Assembly (NCBI RefSeq): GCF_027319265.1
Contig: NZ_DAHVNP010000037.1
Location: 24,341-88,340, forward strand
Reading direction: 5' to 3'
DNA length: 64,000 nt
Source: Ferrimicrobium sp.
GTDB lineage: Bacteria; Actinomycetota; Acidimicrobiia; Acidimicrobiales; Acidimicrobiaceae
In this document: piece by piece, positions 49,001 to 57,103 of the stretch
Numbering within the stretch: the first letter of the stretch is position 1
Layout: each line of letters begins with the position of its first letter
Notes under the pieces: generated by a model
Database searches by the model: none
Seen by the model: the letters and a program-made list of their open reading frames with translations, nothing else
What the model was told of the DNA's origin: nothing
Position numbers and translations under genes: made by a program

Positions 49001-49931
49001 ACCAAGTCGGGTATCTCCTTGGGATGTCAAGTTCAAGCTCATGTTCATGATGAACACCGACAGCAATAGGTTTCTGACTCGGCGATACTTCGGGGAAGGA
49101 GGCTTCACCCTCTCGGGCAGCGACTTCGTTAATGGAACCGGAGAACGCTACCTCCCCCTCTACGAAGGCAAGCTGATCCATCACTTCGATCATCGGTTTG
49201 CCACCTTTGAGGGTGTCGTCGGGGACAAGCCAATTGAGGCTGATAATTCGCTCAAGACCGACCCCAAATGGGCAATCTTGCCGCGTTACTGGGTGAGCGA
49301 GGCAGAGGTCAAAGAGAAGCTCGATGGATGGGATCGGGAGTGGCTGATCGGGTTTCGGGATATTGCGAGATCCACGGACGAGCGGACCCTGATCGCATCG
49401 GTCGTGCCCGCCACAGCCGTCGGGAATAATCTTCCGCTACTGCTAGCAGCCAGTGCTTCAGGCCCTTTGGCAGGTGCTTTGCTTGCATGCCTCAATTCGT
49501 TTGCCCTTGACACCATTGCCCGCATGAAGGTCGGGGGAACACATATGAACTTTTATGTCACCGAGCAATTGCCGGTGCTACCTCCAGACGTCTTCGACCA
49601 GCGAGTCCCCTGGGAGGCTGATTCGAATCAGAGCCTCGCTGACTGGATCGCCGTCCGAGTCCTCGAGCTGACGTACACCGCATGGGATCTTAAGCCTTGG
49701 GCTCGTGAACTTGGTTATGATGGAGAACCCTTCATCTGGAATGATTCACAACGTACAAAGCTCCGCGCTGAACTCGACGCGTGTTTCTTCAATCTGTATG
49801 GCTATTCGCGTGATCAAGCGGACCGAGCTCTGGGGAGTTTTCCCATCGTGAAACGGAACGATGAACGCGACTATGGTGAGTTCAGAACAAAACGCCTCAT
49901 CCTGGAGCATTTCGATCGTTATTCACAATGA
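46035..49931 (+). CDS. N6-adenine DNA methyltransferase, DrmMI/Eco57I-like
   Basis: The 1298-residue protein (ATG 46035 overlapping the previous TGA) has a TSGSFYTPSELV segment (about 450-460), SAM motif I LDPACGSGHFL (D495-G501 core), GIDINPMAVELAK and catalytic motif IV NPPW (N767-W770), i.e. an N6-adenine methylase of the large type IIG/PglX/DrmMI group. The N-terminal 440 residues resemble the extension of such enzymes (LWGIVSNGIILRILRD); a nuclease centre is not evident. The C-terminal 400 residues are likely target recognition. It would mark self DNA so that the associated helicases or nuclease spare it. A longer frame from 45870 overlaps snf2 and is not real. Confidence 0.92.
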   Translation: MSTQATGVGITSVGGLLPIEFLARLRDPNSGLEGLRPSDYHLGANERITEIVSRSWNRLTNAWRGFSESLAQLDETDTASGLTRDKWLGVIFNELGYGRLQRAKTIEIQGETYPLSHEWGSIPIHLVGAGVALDRRTPGVRGAAGKSPHSLVQELLNRSSDRLWGIVSNGIILRILRDSTSLTRQSYLEFDLEAIFSNERFDDFVTLWMIVHESRFEGDEPSTCWLERWRGKINESGIRALDALQGGVRHAIEAIGEGLITHPNNQQLRGTLTSGELSSLDLYRQILRLIYRILFLFVAEDRQLLHGTAVDPIAIKRYEQWYSTKRLREQAWGARSDRHADLWEMLKVVMDGLGDPAGLAPLGLGALGSFLWSDQAIPDLLGTTISNRSLGAAILHLSTTESEGVRRRVDFANLGAEELGSVYEALLELNPRIHEDGKPFALRDTPGNERKTSGSFYTPSELVASLLESALDPVIEEALAKSDPEAALLSIRVLDPACGSGHFLIAAAHRMAERLAAFRAGESEAPPAQVRHALREVIAKCCYGIDINPMAVELAKVSLWMEAMEAGKPLTFLERHIVTGNALIGTTPELVADGIPDEAYKVLDGDDKTTAGNSKRRNKDFRRGRLTLDVESIGLEVGALAAQAAALDAIDDDNINDVAAKAQLWEELQHQSSFASEKWAADAWCAAFFYHKVPQGGEITSETVEKVRLGGSQALSERERELIEKAAKDYQFLHFHIAFPEVFFPTARPGDEHKTRENAGFDVVLGNPPWGQVELDPVQFFAIDHPEVSQAQNMAARDRMIKELLERDALSYQGYVSAKQALQRFQAFVHSSGRFALTSRGRLNTAPLFAELARHAINPMGLVGIIVPSGIATDSFTQYFFQDIISAQSLASLYDFENRSKLFPAVDSRQKFCLLTITGVARQHPAADFVLFAQQVADLNVPERHVTLSTADFELINPNTGNMPIFRSRDDAELARDVYARVPVLVRTEPSRVSPWDVKFKLMFMMNTDSNRFLTRRYFGEGGFTLSGSDFVNGTGERYLPLYEGKLIHHFDHRFATFEGVVGDKPIEADNSLKTDPKWAILPRYWVSEAEVKEKLDGWDREWLIGFRDIARSTDERTLIASVVPATAVGNNLPLLLAASASGPLAGALLACLNSFALDTIARMKVGGTHMNFYVTEQLPVLPPDVFDQRVPWEADSNQSLADWIAVRVLELTYTAWDLKPWARELGYDGEPFIWNDSQRTKLRAELDACFFNLYGYSRDQADRALGSFPIVKRNDERDYGEFRTKRLILEHFDRYSQ

Positions 49932-50046
49932 TGATTTGGGAAGGTTGGTTTTTCAGCTCAAATCAGAGTGAGACGGCGATGAGGGATGGGGTCGACCTTG
50001 TGTCTCGGCGTTGACCGTGGAGCCTTTTGGGATCGCTCACCATCGA

Positions 50047-51351
50047 TCATCGGATAGTTGAAGGGGACAAGTCAGGCAACTGGAGCAGCTGATCCCCGAT
50101 AAGCGTTGGTCTCGCTGACTCCAGAGCGTTGCGCCCAAAGATCAGAGCAGGATCTCGTCGACGAGGGAGACGTGGACCACTGGAGTGGATTTCTGCCGGT
50201 GCCGATAGTATCGCCGCCAACCCATCGTCGCCATTGGCCCCAAGATAGCTTGCCGGATCTTCGCCCTCTGGCCAGGCTGCAACGAGACCCTCACGTCCTC
50301 GCTTGACCAAGGCCAATGACCACTGATGGTTTGCCTCGCGACCAGGTGCATCCCCGTCAGCACACAGAACGATGGCACCCGGATGGAGATCAAGAATAGC
50401 ATCCCACTGGGAATCAGAGACGGCTAATCCGGACCCGGCTACTGGGGCAAACTCCGCTGATCGACCGGCTGAGGCTGCGACCGCGGCGATCGCGAGTGCA
50501 TCGATCGTCCCTTCGCAGACAACAATCCGTGCCGCAGGACCAAGAGTTGGATAACTTGGGCGATAAAGGTTTATCGACTTTTCATAGGCCACAGTTCTAG
50601 TGCAGTTCAGATACTTCGGCACTCCATGGCGCTGGCCGTCGTACCGTCCGACGAAGCCAACCACGCTCCCGCTGTCGTCTTTCACGGGCATCATCACTCG
50701 ATGGCGAAACACATCAATGATTGCGCTTTGCTCGTTGCGCCTAGCCAGGCCCGCATCGACAACCTCGTCATCAGCGAATCCTCGTGCTCGGAGATGGCTA
50801 ATCAGCCGATCAGGCGCACCGTGAGGTGTATGCCCGACAACGGGCTCGCCGATATCTGTTTCCAGAGCATCGACGAAGATCCTTCGCCCCCGCAAATAGC
50901 GACGCCCCTCATCATGAAGTCGGCCATGGCTGTAGTAGGACCAAGCCTCTCCGAGGACAGCCTTCACCCGTTGGATAGAAGTTCGTTCGAGATCTGGCGC
51001 CTCGCACTTGAGTCTGACGCCAGTGCTCCGCTGATCACGGGACCCGACCGGAGACCTTGTGACAACGGCAGGAAAGGCAGTCCTGGACTCGATCATCCCA
51101 CTAGCCTCACCCACACTGACGCGATAGACGCTTTCGACCCACTGGATCACATCGCCATGGGCACCACAACCAAAGCAGTGGAAGCGATCGGTGCGAAGAT
51201 GCAACATCATCGACGGATTCCGATCATCATGGTCTGGCATCGGACAACAGACTCTGTAATCCGTTACCCCGGCCGGCACAAAGAGTCCGGTCCGAGCGAC
51301 TACCTCAGCGAGTGAGTGTTGCGCACGAATCGACGCAAAGTCAAGCGACAT
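50047..51351 (-). CDS. DnaG-type primase (CHC2 zinc finger and TOPRIM) of a mobile element
   Basis: About 434 residues. The N-terminal zinc finger reads C35-C-P-M-P-D-H41 ... C59-F-G-C62, the CHC2 class, followed by GDVIQWVE. A TOPRIM domain has CEGTIDALAIA (about 283) and LCADGDAPGREA with the DxD metal site (about 330). It is shorter than chromosomal DnaG and lacks the DnaB-interacting tail, as in plasmid and ICE primases. Start at one of three tandem codons (GTG 51357, ATG 51354, ATG 51351); GGGAGG supports the third. The upstream stop overlaps this start (TGATG). It would prime replication of the transferred strand. Confidence 0.88.
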   Translation of the reverse strand: MSLDFASIRAQHSLAEVVARTGLFVPAGVTDYRVCCPMPDHDDRNPSMMLHLRTDRFHCFGCGAHGDVIQWVESVYRVSVGEASGMIESRTAFPAVVTRSPVGSRDQRSTGVRLKCEAPDLERTSIQRVKAVLGEAWSYYSHGRLHDEGRRYLRGRRIFVDALETDIGEPVVGHTPHGAPDRLISHLRARGFADDEVVDAGLARRNEQSAIIDVFRHRVMMPVKDDSGSVVGFVGRYDGQRHGVPKYLNCTRTVAYEKSINLYRPSYPTLGPAARIVVCEGTIDALAIAAVAASAGRSAEFAPVAGSGLAVSDSQWDAILDLHPGAIVLCADGDAPGREANHQWSLALVKRGREGLVAAWPEGEDPASYLGANGDDGLAAILSAPAEIHSSGPRLPRRRDPALIFGRNALESARPTLIGDQLLQLPDLSPSTIR

Positions 51352-51353
51352 CA

Positions 51354-51686
51354 TCACCTCCCGAGTGTCAGTGACGGCTGGGTCAGTTCATTGGTGCCAG
51401 AGAGTTCACCTGCACAAGGAGTGAGGGACGCAGCATCAAGGGGTGAGCAACCAACCAGGTAGCTCTCTCTGAGTTGGGTGACTGGCGAGGAGGTGGACAA
51501 AGACAAGTGCTGGAGGGCGGGATAGGTCTCGATGAGATCATCGACGAGCGATAACCAGAGCGCGAACCGTGGATCACCATTGGCATGCTTGAGTGCCTTC
51601 TCCCATCGCGAAGTCTCTCGCTCCCGAAGGGATACGATGGCACGCTCGACGAGAGCGTGGTCATGACGGTCAAGCCACGTAGCCAT
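51354..51686 (-). CDS. hypothetical protein of the conjugative element
   Basis: About 110 residues from ATG 51686, directly after the preceding stop; a longer frame begins at 51719. It is rich in Arg/Glu/Leu in the first half (DRHDHALVERAIVSLRERET) and Ser/Thr in the second. Its stop overlaps the primase start (TGATG), so translation is coupled. No family recognised. Confidence 0.6.
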   Translation of the reverse strand: MATWLDRHDHALVERAIVSLRERETSRWEKALKHANGDPRFALWLSLVDDLIETYPALQHLSLSTSSPVTQLRESYLVGCSPLDAASLTPCAGELSGTNELTQPSLTLGR

Positions 51687-51687
51687 C

Positions 51688-52182
51688 TCAGAACGGGTTC
51701 TCTGATCCGGTGGAGGCAAAGGGTGCCCCAGCTGCGTCCACTACGAGCTCACTGACATCGCCCGCATCTGCATCTCGCTGATCGATCCACCACGAGGCCG
51801 AAGTAATGAGCCGGGCGGGCTGCTCCACCTCAGCGATGTAGGCCTCCTCTGCATCGAAGAGTTCATAGGCGGCGGAAAGTAGCTCAAATCGAACCCTCCG
51901 AGCCCACTCGACTGCCTTGTCTGAACCATCGAGGCAGGGCATATCGGCCCTTACCTCCCACGAGGTGATCTGTTTCATCTGCTGTGCCCTGTGCTCGGTG
52001 AGCCAAGCTTGTTGATCGCTTCTCTGTTGGCGGCCATGAGCTCTGTGCCAACACGCTGAACAGTCTTTGGTGGCGAGCCATCTGGCATAGCCGGCGCGCC
52101 TGCTTGCCCGCTTCGCCGAGAGATCGTGATCTTGGGAGTGCCCACAAGCATGCTCCACCGACCATTCTGTCCTCACTGTCAT
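51688..52182 (-). CDS. hypothetical protein with possible zinc-binding cysteines and histidines
   Basis: About 164 residues from ATG 52182, which has AAAGGAG eight bases before it. The N-terminus reads TEWSVEHACGHSQDHDLSAK and later CSACWHRAH, two C/H clusters that could bind zinc. Similar short Cys/His proteins occur in actinobacterial integrative elements, function unknown. The remainder is helical and acidic (LLSAAYELFDAEEAYIAEVE). Part of the minus-strand primase/coupling-protein operon. Confidence 0.65.
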   Translation of the reverse strand: MTVRTEWSVEHACGHSQDHDLSAKRASRRAGYARWLATKDCSACWHRAHGRQQRSDQQAWLTEHRAQQMKQITSWEVRADMPCLDGSDKAVEWARRVRFELLSAAYELFDAEEAYIAEVEQPARLITSASWWIDQRDADAGDVSELVVDAAGAPFASTGSENPF

Positions 52183-52265
52183 ACCTGGCTCCTTTCCTCG
52201 TGCCCTGTGAAGAGTCACTTACTTCTGGGCCAAGCCGGTGGGAATTCGTCAAGCGGGGTGCAGGC

Positions 52266-52835
52266 TCAAAGGAGGCGATGAGCCTCCTCATCGCGGGCCA
52301 AGAAGTGCTCCCACGCGTCGTCATCAATGGCGCGAGGTGGAGCTGGAGTCGATCGATGAGTTGAGAGACAGCCCGCATGCGCAGTCCACTCACGCAGACG
52401 AGACTCAATCTGGGCGAACGCCCACTGCCATTGGACTGGACTCGTGGCCGGTGAACTCTGGGCAAAACTGATTCGCTCGTGATCTCGCAATGCGACCAGC
52501 GCTTCGACATGACCATTGTGCAGATACCAGCAGCGAGGGATCACATGATGATCAAGGTGGGGATATCTGTGCACCAACTCTTCCACCCAAGCACGAAGCG
52601 AATTCCACTCGCTACGCCGATCACCAACACGGATAGCTGGCCAGAAAGTTGGTGCACTGAGGGCAGGATCTTCCTCGTCTCCCAGTTCTTCGAGGAGCTG
52701 TCGATAGGCATCATGGGTCAGGCTCGCGTCTGGTGAGTCGATCGTCTCCGACCCGCTACACTCTCGATCCTCTGGCATGTCTTCTAGCTGCTCATCAAGT
52801 ACTAACCCCTCGAGATCCTCGGAGTCTGAATCCAT
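52266..52835 (-). CDS. hypothetical plasmid-type protein (DUF4913-like)
   Basis: A 189-residue protein with an acidic N-terminal half (DSDSEDLEGLVLDEQLEDMP) and a C-terminal domain with WNSLRAWVEELVHRYPHLDH and RCWYLHNGHVEALVALRDHE. This W..L..WV..L...Y, CW..H..v..L pattern is that of DUF4913-like proteins in actinobacterial plasmids and ICEs; the match is by eye. It starts 2 bp after the HNH gene's stop, so it is in the same operon. Confidence 0.65.
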   Translation of the reverse strand: MDSDSEDLEGLVLDEQLEDMPEDRECSGSETIDSPDASLTHDAYRQLLEELGDEEDPALSAPTFWPAIRVGDRRSEWNSLRAWVEELVHRYPHLDHHVIPRCWYLHNGHVEALVALRDHERISFAQSSPATSPVQWQWAFAQIESRLREWTAHAGCLSTHRSTPAPPRAIDDDAWEHFLARDEEAHRLL

Positions 52836-52837
52836 CG

Positions 52838-53227
52838 CTAGATCCCCACCCTCCGCGTCCGCTGCCGACGTAGCTCGGCAACCAGCACATCTGTTGCTTG
52901 CTCACGCGGGCGCTTTCGCCATTCAGGGTTCGTCTCCATCAGCTGGTGAAGGGTGATATGACACGAACGACAAAGGGCGATAAGGTCGGTAAAGCTCTCG
53001 TGCCCAAGTCGCCCATAGCTGCGGTGATGGAGATCGCCACTTCGCGTCGTCCACGGAGCGCCACAGATGAGACAGAAGGGATCTCGACCACCTGCAAGTC
53101 GTCTCCATTCCCCCACCCACCGTTCTCGTCGCAGGTACCACGCACGAGATCGCATGTACGTCGAATACTGCTGGCGAATCGCAGATCGCCGGGGAGACCA
53201 GGACAGGCCCGTGCGTGGTCTACGCAT
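52838..53227 (-). CDS. HNH endonuclease
   Basis: About 129 residues from ATG 53227, which overlaps the coupling-protein stop (GATGCGTAG). The HNH domain has zinc cysteines CLICG (C52, C55) and CRSCH (C86, C89), catalytic histidines in DLHHRSYG (H67, H68) and HITLHQ. Small HNH nucleases of this kind nick or cut DNA and often accompany conjugative transfer or phage packaging genes. The longer frame to 53305 reads into the coupling protein and is not used. Confidence 0.85.
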   Translation of the reverse strand: MRRPRTGLSWSPRRSAIRQQYSTYMRSRAWYLRRERWVGEWRRLAGGRDPFCLICGAPWTTRSGDLHHRSYGRLGHESFTDLIALCRSCHITLHQLMETNPEWRKRPREQATDVLVAELRRQRTRRVGI

Positions 53228-55067
53228 CTCCCAAGATCTCACCAGCACCCTGTCGGAGTAGGGCCTCGACCTGGGACCGATCACTTTGTAACTGGCCAGC
53301 GTCATGACGTCTAGTCCAAGGTCTCAACGTCAGCATGATCGGTTGTGAGGCACGATAGAGGAGCAAGCCATAGCCGAGCTTCAAGGTCCGAATCGTCGCT
53401 GGATCAAGGACGCTTTGGCGGCGAATGGAGGTCGATATCGACCGACCTGTCGATGACGAACCACTCTGATACGATTGGCTTGACTCAAGCACCTCTCGTT
53501 CGCCGACCAAGCGCGAGATATCCGCCAGGTCATTTGCATTCGAGCTCCCACCAAGAATGACCTTCGCAGTGGCAGAGTCCCAGATTGCCCCAGCTGTCTC
53601 TGACCCCCATCGGTCTCTTGCCTGGGCTAGCGACTGGAGAACCACCATCGTCGGGATACCCGTCCCTCCTCCCTCGGACATCAAGGAACCAAGGGAGGGA
53701 AGTGGATAATTGGCAGCCTCATCGAGTATCAGCGTCAAGGGTGGATCAAGACGTGCGCCAGGTGAGGCTGCAGCCAACCGTCGCGCCACTTCAACCACAT
53801 CCTCAATCAACGCAGAGACCAAGCCAGCGGTCGCCGAAGCGCCACTAGCAGTCCCCAGCAGAAACAGGGTTCCACGATCTCTGAGAAAGTCACGCGGGTG
53901 AAAGGATTCTCCCTCAGCTGGCGACACCGCCTCAAGGACTCGGGGGTCCGCAAGTGGCGCGAAGGCATTGCCAACCATTGACCAAACCGAGTCGCGTTGT
54001 CTTGGATCGGCCGAGACAATTGCATCAAGTGCGCGATCCCAGCTGGGGGTTGCCCTTGGATGATTGGAGAGGATGGCGACCGCGTCTCTCGCCGCAGCCG
54101 CCGAGAGACTCCACTCATACAGCACCGAAGGAGGTTGTCCCGCGATCGCCGCAGCGTGGAGCATGCACCGGACTGCGTTTTGAGTCTGTTGCTGCCAAAA
54201 GTTCGCCTCGGTGACACCGCGCCCTGAGTCCGCACAAAGTGCCTTCGCTCTGACCATGGCGGTTTGTGCTCGCTCGCAACCTCGCACCGGCGACCAACGC
54301 AAGGTGGATGGAGCACCGATGGCCAATCCTTGAGGATCAAACACTCCAACAGGCCGACTATCAGATCCGCGCCGCGTGAGTGTCACCGCCAGATTGTCCG
54401 GCCGAGTAGAGGTCGTGATCACCGCGCCTGGGGCATCAAGAATGGAGGGGATGATCAGGTTCAGGCCTTTGCCCGAACCGGGAGGTCCAAGGATCACAAG
54501 CGAGTCACGCACGCCCATCCAACAGTCCACCCCGCGACTCGTACCGAGATAGAAGCCAACGTCGCATGGCTTGGCATCGGCAATGGAAGGACGAAGTACC
54601 CCGGCTTGACTTAGCAGCACCTTTGGCCCCGCCAGCGCCGCGATGTGCGCACGCTCTGCCATGCCTTCAAGTTGTGCCGGGTCCGCAGATGCCACTTCAG
54701 AACGAGGTGCTCGAGGACTCAATACTCTCCAACCAAAATAGAGCATCATGGCAACCAACAACAGCGAAAACGTTTCGGCGCTCCAATAGACCCAAGGTGA
54801 ACCAACCGGGGAACGCCAAGCCAACGAAGGATCGGTTGGGTGGGCTAGCGCATTAATCGGACCATCGAGACGATGAGGAACTTGATGACCAGAGATCCTC
54901 GCGCTCACCAGCGCACCACCATAGAGTGCGCCCATCACCAGCATGGCAATTGCGATCGCAACCAGAGCAACATCAACATTGCGATCGCCATTTGGTCGCT
55001 GGGGCACTGGGGCTAACATGCCGATCCCGGTAGAGCTTGGGTCATCACGATCGGTCCTCGCAGACAT
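53220..55067 (-). CDS. type IV coupling protein (TraG/VirD4-like)
   Basis: A 615-residue membrane ATPase that links a relaxase-DNA complex to the transfer channel. Two N-terminal transmembrane helices (about 33-55 and 95-112) precede the ATPase with Walker A GPPGSGKG (194-201) and Walker B LTLILDEAAN (about 443-452), then the C-terminal IMLTLRPWTRR. The sequence WQQQTQNAVRCMLHAAA and ADISRLVGEREV are typical of actinobacterial TraG-like proteins. No relaxase is seen in the window. The HNH gene follows with overlap and the ArdC gene precedes by about 140 bp. Confidence 0.9.
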   Translation of the reverse strand: MSARTDRDDPSSTGIGMLAPVPQRPNGDRNVDVALVAIAIAMLVMGALYGGALVSARISGHQVPHRLDGPINALAHPTDPSLAWRSPVGSPWVYWSAETFSLLLVAMMLYFGWRVLSPRAPRSEVASADPAQLEGMAERAHIAALAGPKVLLSQAGVLRPSIADAKPCDVGFYLGTSRGVDCWMGVRDSLVILGPPGSGKGLNLIIPSILDAPGAVITTSTRPDNLAVTLTRRGSDSRPVGVFDPQGLAIGAPSTLRWSPVRGCERAQTAMVRAKALCADSGRGVTEANFWQQQTQNAVRCMLHAAAIAGQPPSVLYEWSLSAAAARDAVAILSNHPRATPSWDRALDAIVSADPRQRDSVWSMVGNAFAPLADPRVLEAVSPAEGESFHPRDFLRDRGTLFLLGTASGASATAGLVSALIEDVVEVARRLAAASPGARLDPPLTLILDEAANYPLPSLGSLMSEGGGTGIPTMVVLQSLAQARDRWGSETAGAIWDSATAKVILGGSSNANDLADISRLVGEREVLESSQSYQSGSSSTGRSISTSIRRQSVLDPATIRTLKLGYGLLLYRASQPIMLTLRPWTRRHDAGQLQSDRSQVEALLRQGAGEILGDA

Positions 55068-55205
55068 GAGTGATCCAACAACATTATTCCAAACGAAAGT
55101 CGGGTCAGCATCAGCTTCGCTGGCGAGGACAACCCAGTGCGATACATTATGAAAACCGAAGACTCATTCTGCAACCAACAACTGGTGCCACCCTTGTTCC
55201 CAAAG

Positions 55206-56285
55206 TCACGAATTGGCAAGGTACTCACGATCGACTCCGTACGAAGCCACAAACCGCTCGTTTTGGGGCGCGCCTACTGCTCGCTCGTTGCTCTTACGTT
55301 CGATCGCCTCTTCGACACCTGGAACTCTTCCCCCAGGGGTTTTCGGTGCTGGAGACGCTTCCAGAATCAATCGGGCCGCCGAGGAGACTCGAGCCTGCGT
55401 TTGAGCGATAGCCTTCACGGGATCGGCACCAGCCCAGGCGGCGATGCAAGGGAAGCTGTAGTCGTCGCTTGCCATACCATGCGCCGCTGCCACGATGAAG
55501 GCCGTCGACTCTGCCTCGACCTCTTGACGTGAGCGCTCGAGAGCCGCGCCAAGACCCTCGGTATGGAGCAGAACGTGCGCGACCTCATGAATCATAGTCT
55601 TCACCATCGCTGCATCATCCATGTCATCCCGAATCCGAATGGTGTGCGCCGTAACATCAGTCATCCCATTAGCTCCACCTAGCTCAACTGCAGACCCCAC
55701 GGTCTCGACCGCATAACCACGCTCTATGGCAAGGTGCATGATCGCCTCTCCAAGACCAACAGGGGCCATACCGTTCAGTAGCTTGGGACTCGCCACTTCT
55801 GGCAAGGGATCACCCGAGGTCTGAAACTGGGAAAACACGTGCTCGATCTTGAATCCACCGAGGGTCATCGCCATCGTCTCGTGCTCACTCGGACCAGGGA
55901 GTTCATCGTGCCGAAGTACCCTGACCTGCCCATCTGGGCTGGACGCGACACGGCGGCTATAGCGAATCGGAGCCAGGATTGCGTAGCCCTTTTGTCCCCG
56001 TTCAACTTGGCGTCCAAGTGCCTTCCAGGTGTGAAACCCAGCCACGAACCCAGGATTCGGATCGGGAACACGCCCCTGCTGGTAAGCCATCGCGTGCTGG
56101 GCAATGATGAGCTGAGCGTTATTTGGGGTATACGAATGGAGCTCGGCCGCGAACGCCAGGTATCGCTGCCAGTCGTCTCCAGATCGGATCTTGACAATCT
56201 CAGCCTTGAGGATAGCTTGGGCAGCTCGTACCTTCTCTGTCTGTGCCAGCTGCACGCTCTCCTTGTGCAGGTCCTCCAAAACCAT
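55206..56285 (-). CDS. ArdC-like antirestriction protein (ssDNA-binding, zincin)
   Basis: The 359-residue product has an N-terminal single-strand DNA-binding domain (residues about 30-110: SYTPNNAQLIIAQ, FHTWKALGRQVERGQKGYAI) and a C-terminal metallopeptidase with HEVAH (233-237) and a third acidic ligand in EVEAESTAF. ArdC proteins shield incoming conjugative DNA from restriction, and here it sits beside the type IV coupling protein, the expected place. AAAGGGG precedes the ATG. The peptidase residues are intact, although proteolysis by ArdC is not established. Confidence 0.88.
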   Translation of the reverse strand: MVLEDLHKESVQLAQTEKVRAAQAILKAEIVKIRSGDDWQRYLAFAAELHSYTPNNAQLIIAQHAMAYQQGRVPDPNPGFVAGFHTWKALGRQVERGQKGYAILAPIRYSRRVASSPDGQVRVLRHDELPGPSEHETMAMTLGGFKIEHVFSQFQTSGDPLPEVASPKLLNGMAPVGLGEAIMHLAIERGYAVETVGSAVELGGANGMTDVTAHTIRIRDDMDDAAMVKTMIHEVAHVLLHTEGLGAALERSRQEVEAESTAFIVAAAHGMASDDYSFPCIAAWAGADPVKAIAQTQARVSSAARLILEASPAPKTPGGRVPGVEEAIERKSNERAVGAPQNERFVASYGVDREYLANS

Positions 56286-57103
56286 GAATGCCCCTTTCCA
56301 GACAGACGAGAAAGCATTGATCTCTCACCCAAGATGGCGAAGCCAGGAATTCCGTCAGAACGCCCGCCACCAGGCTTTTGCGCTGAGGCGACGAAGCGAG
56401 CTCGAAGACGGCGCTCGACATCCGCGATCATTACCGGACACCTCGTCATCGCCCTTTATCCATGAAGGCCCCCGAAGCGAGGCGGGACCGCCGCCTGTGG
56501 GTTCATTCTGCGCATCCGAGATAGGAGGAGCAGATTTCCGATTCAAATGCTCACCAACCACGCAGGGGCTAAACAGGACCGCGAGTGAAGTCTCCGCTGT
56601 CGCCGTCTCGCGGCCTGTCACACACCCAATTGAGACCGATGAGCTCCCGGGACCAAACCTAGCAAGCTTGGGCCGACAACAACGCAGCGCTCTTGCTGAA
56701 CTCCATCACGGACGTCTTGGCTCAAGAGGAGGCTGGGAAAGTAGATCCCTGAAATTCTGTACTAAACGGGTCCAGCTTGTCCAATCAGGTCGCAAAAACC
56801 ACCTGACACCCACTTCTGCTGTTCGCCTAATAGCAGGCGAGCACTCAGAGGAATTCGTGACACACAAAAGCCAAGCAATCCCGACAGACCATGGCTGATG
56901 CTATTGTATCGAAAGGTTTTCCACTGAGGAATACTCAAAAGCCTGCCATCTGAAGCTGATCAGCTCCACGACTAATGATCGCGTCCTGCGACATCAAAGT
57001 GGCGATTCAGATACTCCAAACCTAAGGGGGACACCTTGTGTAAGAGAGGCACCCTGCGGTCTTCGCAGACACCGTGCCGGTGTATGTGTCTCCAATTTCC
57101 TCC
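56286..57103. other. intergenic between ArdC and the beta-helix gene, no supported gene
   Basis: About 820 bp; a plus-strand open frame of 235 codons starting inside ardC and a minus frame of 88 codons look non-coding. No repeat or terminator with a T-tract is evident. Confidence 0.4.

Noticed and set aside
37988..49931. Complete class 1 DISARM or complete Druantia
   Set aside because: There is no separate drmA, drmB or PLD-type drmC, and none of the Druantia partners (DUF4338, DruH, DruM, DruF, DruG) is present, so neither name is used as a full call.
49932..50046. A drmC-like or other fourth gene following the methyltransferase
   Set aside because: Only 115 bp separate the methyltransferase stop from the convergent primase stop; there is no room for another gene.
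56191..56898. 235-residue plus-strand ORF starting inside ardC
   Set aside because: It overlaps ardC antisense at its start and has low-complexity Ser/Arg-rich content with no motif.
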